Below, piece after piece: positions 1 through 11,208 of a stretch of 64,000 nucleotides of DNA (its first letter is position 1; every line of letters starts with the position of its first letter). The notes under the pieces are model-generated. The model did not search any database, was not told the origin of the DNA, and saw only the letters and a list, made by a program, of their open reading frames with translations. Position numbers and translations under genes: made by a program. The stretch is from Bacteroidales bacterium Bact_22 (GTDB lineage: Bacteria; Bacteroidota; Bacteroidia; Bacteroidales; F082), in contig LUZN01000020.1 in NCBI GenBank assembly GCA_001603665.1, positions 1 to 64,000 of the forward strand, given 5' to 3'.

Positions 1-168
1 TTTTGAAATTAAATGAAAAAACACAGAAAATTGTCATTAGATAAACATTGGCTTTTGGCAATTGGCTTTTGGCTGCCAACAGCTAACGGCCAATTGCCAA
101 AGTTGATTGACAAATACAAGAAACGGTAAGCAATCGAATTAGAAACAACATAAAATGAATACAAAAAC

Positions 169-414
169 ATGAAAAAAATATTATTAACAATAGCGATTTT
201 AATGACAATGGGCTTTTGCGCCAACGCCCAGAGTGACGCATTCTTCAACTGGAATGATGCCGACAACGAGACATACCGTTACAATGACAATGGTGTCACC
301 TTTAACTTGCCGACCGCGCACGGTGTCGATTACGACGGCAACGCTCCGTTGGGAAGCGGTCTGCTGGTACTCACTGCCTTAGGTGTGGGATATGCCATAA
401 AGAAAAAGCACTAA
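169..414 (+). CDS. Small secreted protein with N-terminal signal peptide and C-terminal PxGSG-hydrophobic-KKK tail (candidate exosortase-type sorting signal)
   Basis: 81 aa; MKKILLTIAILMTMGFCANAQ signal peptide; C-terminus APLGSGLLVLTALGVGYAIKKKH has the motif/TM/basic-cluster layout of PEP-CTERM-like tails; strong terminator directly after. Confidence 0.7.
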   Translation: MKKILLTIAILMTMGFCANAQSDAFFNWNDADNETYRYNDNGVTFNLPTAHGVDYDGNAPLGSGLLVLTALGVGYAIKKKH

Positions 415-434
415 CTTGGTTAGTGCTTTTTTTT
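404..434 (+). terminator. Rho-independent terminator
   Basis: GCACTAAC-TTG-GTTAGTGC perfect stem followed by T-tract; stop codon TAA of the upstream ORF lies in the stem. Confidence 0.85.
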
Positions 435-435
435 G

Positions 436-506
436 AGGTACCAGACGGAATCGAACCGCCGTAAAAGGTTTTGCAGACCTTCGCCTAGCCACTCGGCCAT
501 GATACC
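436..506 (-). tRNA. tRNA-Cys (anticodon GCA)
   Basis: Reverse complement GGTATCATGGCCGAGTGGCTAGGCGAAGGTCTGCAAAACC...GGTTCGATTCCGTCTGGTACCT; paired acceptor stem, U73 discriminator. Confidence 0.93.
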
Positions 507-521
507 TTGTCATTGGGACTG

Positions 522-529
522 CAAAAATA
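522..529 (-). promoter_or_regulatory. Bacteroidetes-type -7 element (TATTTTTG) upstream of tRNA-Cys
   Basis: TATTTTTGCAG on minus strand just upstream of the tRNA 5' end. Confidence 0.5.
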
Positions 530-566
530 CAACTTTTTTCAATATCCCAACGTTTTTTCGAAAAAA

Positions 567-854
567 TTAATTTTTCCGGCCGTCAATCCAGAGCCACAAA
601 CGCCACATTAGCCAACCCCACGCAAAAAACAAAACATAGTAAACCCACTTCGGTGTCGTGGGCTGGTAAGCGTCCTCGTTGATGATTTCGGAATACTGCT
701 CCGTCGGGATGTCGGCGTAATAATAAGCTCCCGCACCGAAGTCATAGCCCTCGACAACACCCCTGCGGTTCAGCATGATGTAGATGGCCAAAACCAAAGT
801 GATTACCACCACAACGATGGTAATCACCTTGAAAACTATGTGTTTTTTGTCCAT
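567..854 (-). CDS. Small membrane protein, hypothetical
   Basis: Likely start MDKKHIVFKVITIVVVV; two hydrophobic segments; start overlaps the end of the upstream transporter gene. Confidence 0.6.
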   Translation of the reverse strand: MDKKHIVFKVITIVVVVITLVLAIYIMLNRRGVVEGYDFGAGAYYYADIPTEQYSEIINEDAYQPTTPKWVYYVLFFAWGWLMWRLWLWIDGRKN

Positions 855-2191
855 TATTTGAACAAATCGAGGTTCGGGACGTCGAACACCACGCCTGAGA
901 GCAGGAACCATACGGCAAACAGCGTCAGAGCGATGTTAAACACCTGTCCGACAATGTACAGCCACAGCACCTTGCCACCCTGCATCTGCTTGAAGAGAGT
1001 CTTGAAATTGGTATCCAATCCGATGCTGGTGAATGCGAGCACGAAAGCCCAGTTCTTATACTGGTCGAGCACTCCGTTGATAGCTTTCACATCGGCGCCG
1101 CTAGTAGCAGGCATGATGATGAACGATGCCACCAGTGATGCCACAAAGAAACCGATGATGAACTTCGGGAAACGTGTCCATATCTCGCCTGCGCCAACCT
1201 TGCTGTCGCCAGTCTTGTCGACCTTCATGGCGAAGAAAACAGCCACGAAGAACGCGATGAATCCGATAAGGATGTTCTGAATCATCTTGACCATCGATGC
1301 CACTTGCTCAGCTTCAGGTCCGAGGGCGTTACCCGCCAAAACCACAGCGCCTGTCGAGTCGACGGTACCACCGATGAGCGCGCCGCCCATCATCTGGTTC
1401 ATGCCTGCCCAACGGATGATCATAGGCTCAAACACCATCATCAAAATGGTGAAGATGATAGAGATGGAGATTGCCAGCGAGAGGTCTTCTTTCTTTGCTT
1501 TTGCTGCTGCTCCAGTGGCGATAGCTGCCGATGTTCCGCATACCGAAGTGGCTGATGCCAAAGTGATGACCAACGGCTTGTTGCCGATTTTCAACACTTT
1601 TGTGCCAAACCACCACATGAAGATGATGACGATAGGTGTCACAATCCATGCGATGCCGAGACCGTAACCAGCAAATTTATAGATGTTGCTGAACAACACC
1701 GAGAATCCCATGATGACCAAGCCGGTCTTGATGTAAAACTCAGTGCGTATTGCAGGTTTCAGCCATTCAGGGGTGCCCACGGTGTTTGAAATCAACAGTC
1801 CGATGAGCAATGCCCAGAATGCCCACTCGAGGTACATCTTAAGTGTGAATTCGGCGCTTATCATCCTAACAAGGATGCAGATGACGAATAAAACGAGGTA
1901 TGCTGGGATGAATTTGCTGAGTTTCTCGCCCTGCAGCTTGATGCCGATGCCGAACAAAACTCCTGTCACCAAGAAGGTGCGCAGCAACTTAATCCAGAAA
2001 GCGCCGTTAGCGAACTGTGAGGCAAGCGATTTCTTCTCCTCGACGTTTTCCCACCAGTGCCATGTGCCGAATTTTAAGGCCGAGAAGTCAAACCAGCCGG
2101 CCAAAACCGACACGCAGGCTATAGCGATGACGATGAATCCGATCCACACCGCCAACCAGTCTTCTTTTTTCAAAAGATCATTCTTTGCCAT
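854..2191 (-). CDS. Putative sulfate exporter family transporter (YeiH/UPF0324-like)
   Basis: 445 aa multi-TM protein; SATSVCGTSAAIATGAAAKAKKED and GGTVDSTGAVVLAG typical of the family. Confidence 0.8.
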   Translation of the reverse strand: MAKNDLLKKEDWLAVWIGFIVIAIACVSVLAGWFDFSALKFGTWHWWENVEEKKSLASQFANGAFWIKLLRTFLVTGVLFGIGIKLQGEKLSKFIPAYLVLFVICILVRMISAEFTLKMYLEWAFWALLIGLLISNTVGTPEWLKPAIRTEFYIKTGLVIMGFSVLFSNIYKFAGYGLGIAWIVTPIVIIFMWWFGTKVLKIGNKPLVITLASATSVCGTSAAIATGAAAKAKKEDLSLAISISIIFTILMMVFEPMIIRWAGMNQMMGGALIGGTVDSTGAVVLAGNALGPEAEQVASMVKMIQNILIGFIAFFVAVFFAMKVDKTGDSKVGAGEIWTRFPKFIIGFFVASLVASFIIMPATSGADVKAINGVLDQYKNWAFVLAFTSIGLDTNFKTLFKQMQGGKVLWLYIVGQVFNIALTLFAVWFLLSGVVFDVPNLDLFK

Positions 2192-2221
2192 AATTTTAAA
2201 TTTTGAATTTTAAATCTTAAA

Positions 2222-3298
2222 TTAGAACTTATAGCTTACCATGCATTTAATTATATGGCTGTTTTTGCCTTCAGTCTCATCGGTCGAACCTTCTTTATAA
2301 ACTGTAGTCTGCTTGAGCTGGTAGTTCAGCTTCACGCTTAAGAACTTATATGGCAGGAAGGTGACACCTGCTGTGATGATGCCATACTGGCCGACTTTAG
2401 CATCTGCGTCTTTTGCGAAATAGTCGTAACGGACAAACGGCAGGAGTCGCATCTCATTCTCGCCGCTCTTGAAATCGAACCAATAGCCGGCTATTGAATA
2501 CATGCCGACGCTGCTGAAGTTCTCAACTGTTCCGAGGGTGTCGACGATGTCGCCTGTTGTGCCGGTGATGAACTCTGTACGAGCCACGACTTTGCCGTCT
2601 TTGTATTCTGCGCCGAAGCCCAGACGATCTCTCTTGAGAGCATTTGGTCCGTAATGACCTGTGTAGTACGAAACTGAAGCTGTGATGCTTTTAAGAGGGT
2701 TGATGTTCAAACGTCCGACAAAATCTTTTTCTCTGTTGTCGTCGGAGCTTTGCATCTTGCCGTCTTTAAGTTTGTAAGGTCCGGTGCCGTTGAACACGCC
2801 GACGCTGTAGTCGAACATGTAATGCTCGTCTTTGCCGATTTTCATAAACTTACCGGTAAACATCAAACCCATGTCACGGCCGAGACCGCCAACGCCGCAC
2901 ACATCGCTGTAGCCGACGAGCTTGTTGATAACATCGCCGTAGTCGACTGCTTCGATGTCAACAGGGTTGATTGGATTCTCGATTGAGAACGGGAGCTTGA
3001 ACTGACCGAACTGCACTGCAAAAGCGTCGCAGAATTTGGCCTTTACATAGGCGTCGACCATTGTCGGTACGCTGCTGAAATCTCCCTGAACCTTGTAGGA
3101 GATAACATTGTTGAGGTTTCCGCTGACGGCGAGACGCACACGACGCATACGGAATGAGTTGTCGATGTTGTCGTTGTCATGAACGTCGACCTGATAAAGT
3201 CCTTGGACGAATCCGCCGACTTTAACTTTTTCTTGCGCAAATGTTAAGCTGCTGATTATCATCAACATAGCTAACAAAATGAGTCTTGTTTTCTTCAT
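2222..3298 (-). CDS. Porin-family outer membrane protein (phosphate-selective porin O/P-like)
   Basis: 358 aa; signal peptide; GGFVQGLYQVD...RMRRVRLAVSGNLN...FAVQFGQFKLPFS; terminal aromatic KF. Confidence 0.78.
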   Translation of the reverse strand: MKKTRLILLAMLMIISSLTFAQEKVKVGGFVQGLYQVDVHDNDNIDNSFRMRRVRLAVSGNLNNVISYKVQGDFSSVPTMVDAYVKAKFCDAFAVQFGQFKLPFSIENPINPVDIEAVDYGDVINKLVGYSDVCGVGGLGRDMGLMFTGKFMKIGKDEHYMFDYSVGVFNGTGPYKLKDGKMQSSDDNREKDFVGRLNINPLKSITASVSYYTGHYGPNALKRDRLGFGAEYKDGKVVARTEFITGTTGDIVDTLGTVENFSSVGMYSIAGYWFDFKSGENEMRLLPFVRYDYFAKDADAKVGQYGIITAGVTFLPYKFLSVKLNYQLKQTTVYKEGSTDETEGKNSHIIKCMVSYKF

Positions 3299-3394
3299 AT
3301 TTTTATAAATTTGAACAATTATTTGTTTCGTTTTCGGTGCAAATATACAAAAAAAGTAAACGCTTTTACTATTTTTTTAAAAAAATAAAAAAAA

Positions 3395-3426
3395 ATGTAG
3401 AGACGCATCATGGCGCATCCCTACAT
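3395..3426. terminator. Palindromic repeat that doubles as terminator of atpDC
   Basis: ATGTAGAGACGCATCATGGCGCATCCCTACAT imperfect palindrome immediately downstream of atpC, followed on the minus strand by a T-rich tract. Confidence 0.65.
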
Positions 3427-3430
3427 TAAA

Positions 3431-3667
3431 TCATTCAGCCAACACCGTTATCTTATTCTCCAACACCTCGCACACACCGCCACGGATGTCGAAAAACTGC
3501 TGTTTTCCACCCTCGTCCTCCACCTTGATCTTGCCTTTTCCCAAGGATGCTATCATCGGGGCGTGGTTTTGCAGAATCTCGAAGAGTCCGTCGCTGCCGG
3601 GCAGTTGCACCAGCACCGCGTCGCCGCTGAAAATCTGCTTGTCGGGTGTTGTTATCTCGAGTCTCAT
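3431..3667 (-). CDS. atpC: F0F1 ATP synthase subunit epsilon
   Basis: 78 aa MRLEITTPDKQIFSGDAVLVQLPGSDGLFEILQNHAPMIASL; follows atpD. Confidence 0.9.
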   Translation of the reverse strand: MRLEITTPDKQIFSGDAVLVQLPGSDGLFEILQNHAPMIASLGKGKIKVEDEGGKQQFFDIRGGVCEVLENKITVLAE

Positions 3668-3670
3668 GGC

Positions 3671-5749
<2,079 letters not shown>

Positions 5750-5753
<4 letters not shown>

Positions 5754-6145
5754 TTCCTCTTGTTCTGATTCATCTTAGCCTCGACGCTCAGCGTGGCGTG
5801 CGGCACGGCGCGCAGACGCTCCTTAGGGATGAGCTTGCCGGTCACACGGCAGATGCCGTAGGTCTTGTTCTCGATACGAATCAAGGCGTTCTCAAGATTC
5901 TGGATGTACTTGATCTGACGGACTGCCAGAGCGCTGTTTTCCTCTTTCGAGAGCACTGCTGCACCTTCTTCCAAAATCTTGAATGTAGGAGCGGTGTCGT
6001 CGGATTCGCTGTTGGCGACATTTTCCTGAAGTAATTCCAGATCTTTGCGAGCCTGTGCTAATCTTTCCAGAATCAATTCCTTGAATTCGGCCAGTTCTTC
6101 GTCAGAATATCTGGTTTTTTCTGATGTGTTGACTGTTTCTTCCAT
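5750..6145 (-). CDS. TraR/DksA-family protein
   Basis: 131 aa; TYGICRVTGKLIPKERLRAVPHATLSVEAK C-terminal motif; overlaps lspA start. Confidence 0.85.
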
Positions 6146-6159
6146 ATTGTTATAGTTTG

Positions 6160-9100
6160 TTATGCTTTCTTAATCATTATTTTTGCCGAGACTTTATCGA
6201 CAAGTTCCTGAGCCTCAACGCTTTCGAGTGTGTCGACCATATGAAGCGTTGCAAGGGTCTCGGAGCAGATATAATCGCAGAAGCGTTCCACCGGCTTCAC
6301 GATGTCTTTGTTGTGCTCTATCGTGAGAATAATCTTGTCGGTGACCTCCAAACCGCTGTCTTTTCTCATGTTTTGCACGCGGTTGATGATCTCTCTGGCA
6401 AGACCTTCCTCGAAGAGCTCCTGCGAGATGGTGATGTCGAGGGCAACGGTCATGTTGTCCTGTGTGGTCACTGTCCAGCCTGGGATGTCCTCGGTGGTGA
6501 TGAGCGCGTCCTCAAGGATGAGCTTAACCTCTTCACCCTCAACAGTTAACGTCACGCCGCCGTTTTTCTCGAAGCTTCTGATTTCTTCCTGCGTCATTAC
6601 GGCGAAGAAACGTGAGAGTTGTCCCATGTACTTGGCGTAGCGCGTCTTCAGCGAGGCGAAGTTAGGTCTGATCTTCTTCACAAGGATGTTGAGCTCGCCG
6701 GTGAGGTATTCCACCTTCTTCACGTTGACTTCCGAGAGGATGAGGCCTTCGACCTTCTCAAGCTGCTGCTTCATCTCGTCGCTGAGCACAGGGATCATTA
6801 TCCTTGACAATGGCTGACGCACGCGGATGTTGGCTTTCTTACGGAGCGAGAGCACCATCGAAGCGACGAGCTGAGCCATCTCCATGCGCTCCTCGAGCTT
6901 CTTGTCGATGAACTTCTCGTTTGCCTTCGGGAATCTGGTGAGATGCACCGATTCGGCGCTGTCGCGGTGTGTCACGGCGTTGAGGTCGCGGTAGAGCTGC
7001 TCGCTGAAGAACGGCGCTATAGGCGAGATCAAGCGTGCCAGGGTGTCTAGGCAGGTATACAAAGTCTGATATGCCGAGGTCTTGTCGTCGGAGCCGTTGC
7101 TCTTCCAAAAACGGCGGCGTGACAGACGCACGTACCAGTTGCTCAAGTGAGCGTCGACGAAGTTACCGATAGCACGGCCTGCCTTTGTCGGCTCGTAGCT
7201 CTCGTAGTCTTTTTCAACTTCTAAAATGAGAGAATTGAGTTCCGAAAGTATCCATCTGTCGATTTCCGGACGTTTTGCAAACGGGATGTCGGCTTCTTTG
7301 TACTCGAATCCGTCGATGTTGGCGTAGAGTGCAAAGAAAGCGTAGGTGTTGTATAATGTTCCGAAGAACTTACGGCGGACATCATCGACTCCGTCTTCGT
7401 CAAATTTCAGGTTATCCCAAGGCTGCGAGTTGGTCATCATGTACCAGCGCACTGCGTCGGCACCGTATTTTGTGATGGCTCCGAACGGGTCGACGGCGTT
7501 GCCTAAGCGTTTCGACATCTTGTTGCCGTTCTTGTCGAGCACCAAGCCGTTGGAAATCACGTTCTTGTATGCCACCGAGTCGAAGCACATCGTAGCGATT
7601 GCGTGCAAGGTGAAGAACCAACCACGTGTCTGGTCGACGCCTTCTGCGATGAAGTCGGCCGGGAAGGTCTTGTCGTTGAGCTGACCTGGCTTGCCCATGT
7701 AATGAATCTGTGCGTAAGGCATGGCGCCACTGTCGAACCACACGTCGATGAGGTCCGGCTCGCGGAACATCTTCTTGCCTGATTTTGAAACCAAAACCAC
7801 GCCGTCGATATATGGTCTGTGTAGGTCGAACTTGGTGTAATCTTCTGATTTATAAGGATTTTCCTTCATAAATCCGGCCTTGATAGATTTCTCAATCTCT
7901 TCGCGGAGCTGTGCCACGCTGCCGATGCAGATCTCTTCGTTGCCGTCTTCGGTACGCCAAATCGGCAGCGGGGTTCCCCAGTAACGTGAACGTGAGAGGT
8001 TCCAGTCGACGAGGTTTTCGAGCCAGTTGCCGAAACGACCGCTACCCGTTGCCTCAGGCTTCCAGTTGATGGTCTTGTTAAGCTCAATCATACGGTCTTT
8101 CAAAGCGGTGGTCTTGATGAACCAGCTGTCGAGAGGGTAGTAGAGCACCGGTTTGTCGGTACGCCAGCAGTGCGGATAGTTGTGGGTGTGTTTCTCGCTC
8201 TTGAAGAGCTTGCCCTGTTCCTTCAGCATGATGACGATCTCGACATCCAACGAGATATCTTTGTCGGTCTTCGTCGGGTCGTAGGCGTTTTTCACGAATT
8301 TGCCTGCGTATTTCTTATATTCTTCAACGTCGACATGAGTCTTAACCCATTCAGGATCAAGGTCTTCGAGGTTGAAGAACTTACCTGTCTTATCGACCAT
8401 CGGCTGTGCCTTGCCGTCTTTGTCGTAGAGGTGCAGCGGAGGGATGTTGGTCTGCTTTGCAACTCTGTTATCGTCGGCACCGAAAGTAGGAGCGATGTGG
8501 ACGATACCTGTACCGTCTTCTGTTGTGACGTAATCGCCAGGAATCACGCGGAATCCGTCGCCGTCAGGCTTCACCCAAGGGATGAGCGGCTCGTAGTCGA
8601 GTCCGACGAGGTCTTTACCTTTACAGGTGCCCAAAACCTCGTAAGGAAGCTTCTTGTCGCCCACTTTCCAGTCTTCGAACTTCGGTTTTTCCTCTTCTGA
8701 CGGGAAGAAAGATGCCATCAAAGGCTTTCCGATGATGATGTAAATCTGCTCGCCGCTGTTCGGGTTTACTGTCTTCACGAGGTTGTACTCGATGCCGGGA
8801 CCCACTGCCAATGCTGTGTTCGACGGCAAGGTCCACGGTGTGGTGGTCCAAGCCACGATCTGCACGTCGTGGAAGTTCACGTCGACGCCAAACGGCAGCT
8901 TCTGGAACTTACGCTGCTCGGCTTTCAGGCGGAACATCGCCACGCAGGTGAGGTCTTTCACGTCGCGGTAGCAGCCAGGCATGTTGAGCTCGTGTGAGCT
9001 GAGGCCTGTTCCGGCAGCCGGCGAATATGGCTGAATGGTATATCCTTTGTAAAGTAAACCCTTGTTATACAAGTCTTTAAGCAGGAACCACAGCGTCTCG

Positions 9101-9573
9101 ATATATTCGTTTGTGAAGGTGATGTAAGGGTTGTTGAGGTCGACCCAGTAGCCCATCTGACGGGTGAGGTCGTCCCATCTGTCCTTGTATTTCATCACTT
9201 CCTCGCGGCAGGCGCGGTTATAGTCGTCGACGCTGATCTTCTTACCGATATCTTCCTTGGTGATGCCGAGTTTTTTCTCCACTCCGAGCTCCACTGGCAG
9301 TCCGTGGGTATCCCATCCGGCCTTACGGCTGACGTATTTCCCCTTTAAAGTCTGGAAACGGCAGAAGGTATCCTTAATGGTACGCGCCATCACGTGGTGG
9401 ATGCCAGGCATGCCGTTGGCTGAAGGCGGTCCTTCGTAAAACACGTAGGCAGTGCCGTTCTTGGTGTTCTCCAAACTCTTGTTGAAGATGTCGTTGTCTT
9501 CCCAAAACTTACGAATCTCATCGGCTATATTGGTGAGATTCAAAAACTTATATTCGCGATATGCGTTTTTCAT
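6160..9573 (-). CDS. ileS: Isoleucyl-tRNA synthetase
   Basis: 1137 aa; GPPSANGMPGIHHVMARTIKD (HIGH-type), DKNGNKMSKRLGN (KMSKS). Confidence 0.97.
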   Translation of the reverse strand: MKNAYREYKFLNLTNIADEIRKFWEDNDIFNKSLENTKNGTAYVFYEGPPSANGMPGIHHVMARTIKDTFCRFQTLKGKYVSRKAGWDTHGLPVELGVEKKLGITKEDIGKKISVDDYNRACREEVMKYKDRWDDLTRQMGYWVDLNNPYITFTNEYIETLWFLLKDLYNKGLLYKGYTIQPYSPAAGTGLSSHELNMPGCYRDVKDLTCVAMFRLKAEQRKFQKLPFGVDVNFHDVQIVAWTTTPWTLPSNTALAVGPGIEYNLVKTVNPNSGEQIYIIIGKPLMASFFPSEEEKPKFEDWKVGDKKLPYEVLGTCKGKDLVGLDYEPLIPWVKPDGDGFRVIPGDYVTTEDGTGIVHIAPTFGADDNRVAKQTNIPPLHLYDKDGKAQPMVDKTGKFFNLEDLDPEWVKTHVDVEEYKKYAGKFVKNAYDPTKTDKDISLDVEIVIMLKEQGKLFKSEKHTHNYPHCWRTDKPVLYYPLDSWFIKTTALKDRMIELNKTINWKPEATGSGRFGNWLENLVDWNLSRSRYWGTPLPIWRTEDGNEEICIGSVAQLREEIEKSIKAGFMKENPYKSEDYTKFDLHRPYIDGVVLVSKSGKKMFREPDLIDVWFDSGAMPYAQIHYMGKPGQLNDKTFPADFIAEGVDQTRGWFFTLHAIATMCFDSVAYKNVISNGLVLDKNGNKMSKRLGNAVDPFGAITKYGADAVRWYMMTNSQPWDNLKFDEDGVDDVRRKFFGTLYNTYAFFALYANIDGFEYKEADIPFAKRPEIDRWILSELNSLILEVEKDYESYEPTKAGRAIGNFVDAHLSNWYVRLSRRRFWKSNGSDDKTSAYQTLYTCLDTLARLISPIAPFFSEQLYRDLNAVTHRDSAESVHLTRFPKANEKFIDKKLEERMEMAQLVASMVLSLRKKANIRVRQPLSRIMIPVLSDEMKQQLEKVEGLILSEVNVKKVEYLTGELNILVKKIRPNFASLKTRYAKYMGQLSRFFAVMTQEEIRSFEKNGGVTLTVEGEEVKLILEDALITTEDIPGWTVTTQDNMTVALDITISQELFEEGLAREIINRVQNMRKDSGLEVTDKIILTIEHNKDIVKPVERFCDYICSETLATLHMVDTLESVEAQELVDKVSAKIMIKKA

Positions 9574-9603
9574 AAAAACGTATTTATATTTTCAAACAAT
9601 CTG

Positions 9604-9611
9604 CAAAGATA
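9604..9611 (-). promoter_or_regulatory. -7 element TATCTTTG upstream of ileS operon
   Basis: TATCTTTGCAG on minus strand about 30 nt upstream of ileS ATG. Confidence 0.5.
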
Positions 9612-9699
9612 AAAAAAAGAATTGATTTTCGCTGAATTATTTAAAGTTTTTTTAATTTTGCAGTGAAAATTCATCATTTTGAAATAAAAATCATCAGAT

Positions 9700-10650
9700 A
9701 TGAAAATGACTCACTCTATCGGAATCGATATCGGAGGCACCAACACCGACATCGGAATCGTCCGTGCCGACGGCAAAATCATCGACAAGGAAAACCTGCA
9801 CACCAACGAATACTACGACGCTGAGTTGTATGTGAAAGATATGGCCGACAAGATCAAAATCTTGCTCGAGCGCAACCATATCGCTGAGATCGACGGCATC
9901 GGCATCGGCGCCCCGAACGGCAACACTTACACTGGCAGCATCGACAAGGCGCCGAATCTTAATTTCAAGGGTCAGGTGAAGCTTGCCGAGATGATGAAGA
10001 AACACATCAACGCTAAGGTTGTGGTGTCGAACGACGCCAACGCCGCGGCTTATGGCGAGATGATCTACGGCGGCGCCAAAAACCTCGACCATTTCATCAC
10101 CTTCACACTCGGAACAGGTGTAGGCAGTGGCATCATCATCGACAGGAAGCTCATCCTAGGCTCGACGAGTACTGCCGGTGAGCTCGGTCACTCTATCATC
10201 ATCATCAACGGCCGTCAGTGTGGCTGCGGACGCAAAGGCTGCTTGGAGACTTACACCTCGGCCGGCGGCATCCGTCGTACCGCTCTCGAGCTGATGGAGC
10301 AGAATCCTTTGTACAACGGCGTTTTGCGCCAGGTGGCACATGAGAACCTCACCTCGAAGATGGTTGGCGACGCCGCAAATGCCGGCGACCCGATAGGATT
10401 GCAAACCTTTGAAAACGTTGGCTATCTGCTTGGCATAGCGATGGCGAACGCTGTCACCTTCTCCGCTCCCCAGGCTATCTTCCTTATGGGAGGTCCCGTA
10501 CACGCAGGCGAGGTGCTGATGAAGCCTCTGCGCAAGTCGTTCGACGAGCACCTGCTTAACATCTATCAAGGCACAGTGGAGATTAGGGTTTCAGAACTGA
10601 AAGACAACGAAGTGGCCATACTTGGAGCCGCGGCGTTGTGTCAGCTATAG
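9700..10650 (+). CDS. ROK family sugar kinase (glucokinase-like)
   Basis: 316 aa; GIDIGGTNTDIGIV, TLGTGVGSGIII, RQCGCGRKGCLETYTS zinc motif. Confidence 0.9.
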   Translation: MKMTHSIGIDIGGTNTDIGIVRADGKIIDKENLHTNEYYDAELYVKDMADKIKILLERNHIAEIDGIGIGAPNGNTYTGSIDKAPNLNFKGQVKLAEMMKKHINAKVVVSNDANAAAYGEMIYGGAKNLDHFITFTLGTGVGSGIIIDRKLILGSTSTAGELGHSIIIINGRQCGCGRKGCLETYTSAGGIRRTALELMEQNPLYNGVLRQVAHENLTSKMVGDAANAGDPIGLQTFENVGYLLGIAMANAVTFSAPQAIFLMGGPVHAGEVLMKPLRKSFDEHLLNIYQGTVEIRVSELKDNEVAILGAAALCQL

Positions 10651-11079
10651 TGACGGGAGGTTCTGCATAGGAGAGAATATCAGGCAGCCGATAAGCGCGT
10701 AAAGGGCAACAGATACTAGCGAAAGCAGTATTATCGGTTTGTTGTTGTGATAGAACTTCCTGATAATGACAGCCATCACCGGGATTGAAGTGATAGGCAG
10801 CACAAGCACGAAAAGCCATACTGGGTATTTCCTTTGGAAAAGTATGATTTTTCGTGCTCTTCTTATCTGTTTTTTCGTGAGACGTTTTGTTCTGTTTTTA
10901 TAAAAATGATAAAGAATGATGTCGAAGAAGAAGTAGAAGAAGATGAATCCAAACACTGCTCCTGCTATCGTGGCTGCCAAGGTGACGCCAAACGACAGTC
11001 CTTCCGCCATTCCCGCCGCAGGCGCGAACAACGTCTTCACCGAAGCCGTCAGAAACACAGAAAAAATCTTCCAAAACAT
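10645..11079 (-). CDS. Hypothetical integral membrane protein
   Basis: 144 aa, several TM segments with basic loop KNRTKRLTKKQIRRARK; overlaps 3' end of ROK gene by 6 bp. Confidence 0.6.
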   Translation of the reverse strand: MFWKIFSVFLTASVKTLFAPAAGMAEGLSFGVTLAATIAGAVFGFIFFYFFFDIILYHFYKNRTKRLTKKQIRRARKIILFQRKYPVWLFVLVLPITSIPVMAVIIRKFYHNNKPIILLSLVSVALYALIGCLIFSPMQNLPSL

Positions 11080-11107
11080 TTTTTATCACATCAATTTAAA
11101 AAAGTTG

Positions 11108-11115
11108 TATCTTTG
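11108..11115 (+). promoter_or_regulatory. -7 element TATCTTTG upstream of tRNA-Thr
   Basis: TATCTTTGCACC 15 nt before tRNA. Confidence 0.5.
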
Positions 11116-11129
11116 CACCCGAAAAACAA

Positions 11130-11202
<73 letters not shown>

Positions 11203-11208
11203 CTTTTT

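Noticed and set aside
9-266. 85-aa minus-strand ORF at window start
   Set aside because: Overlaps the repeat cluster and the small secreted protein; contains repeat-encoded residues, no plausible initiation context
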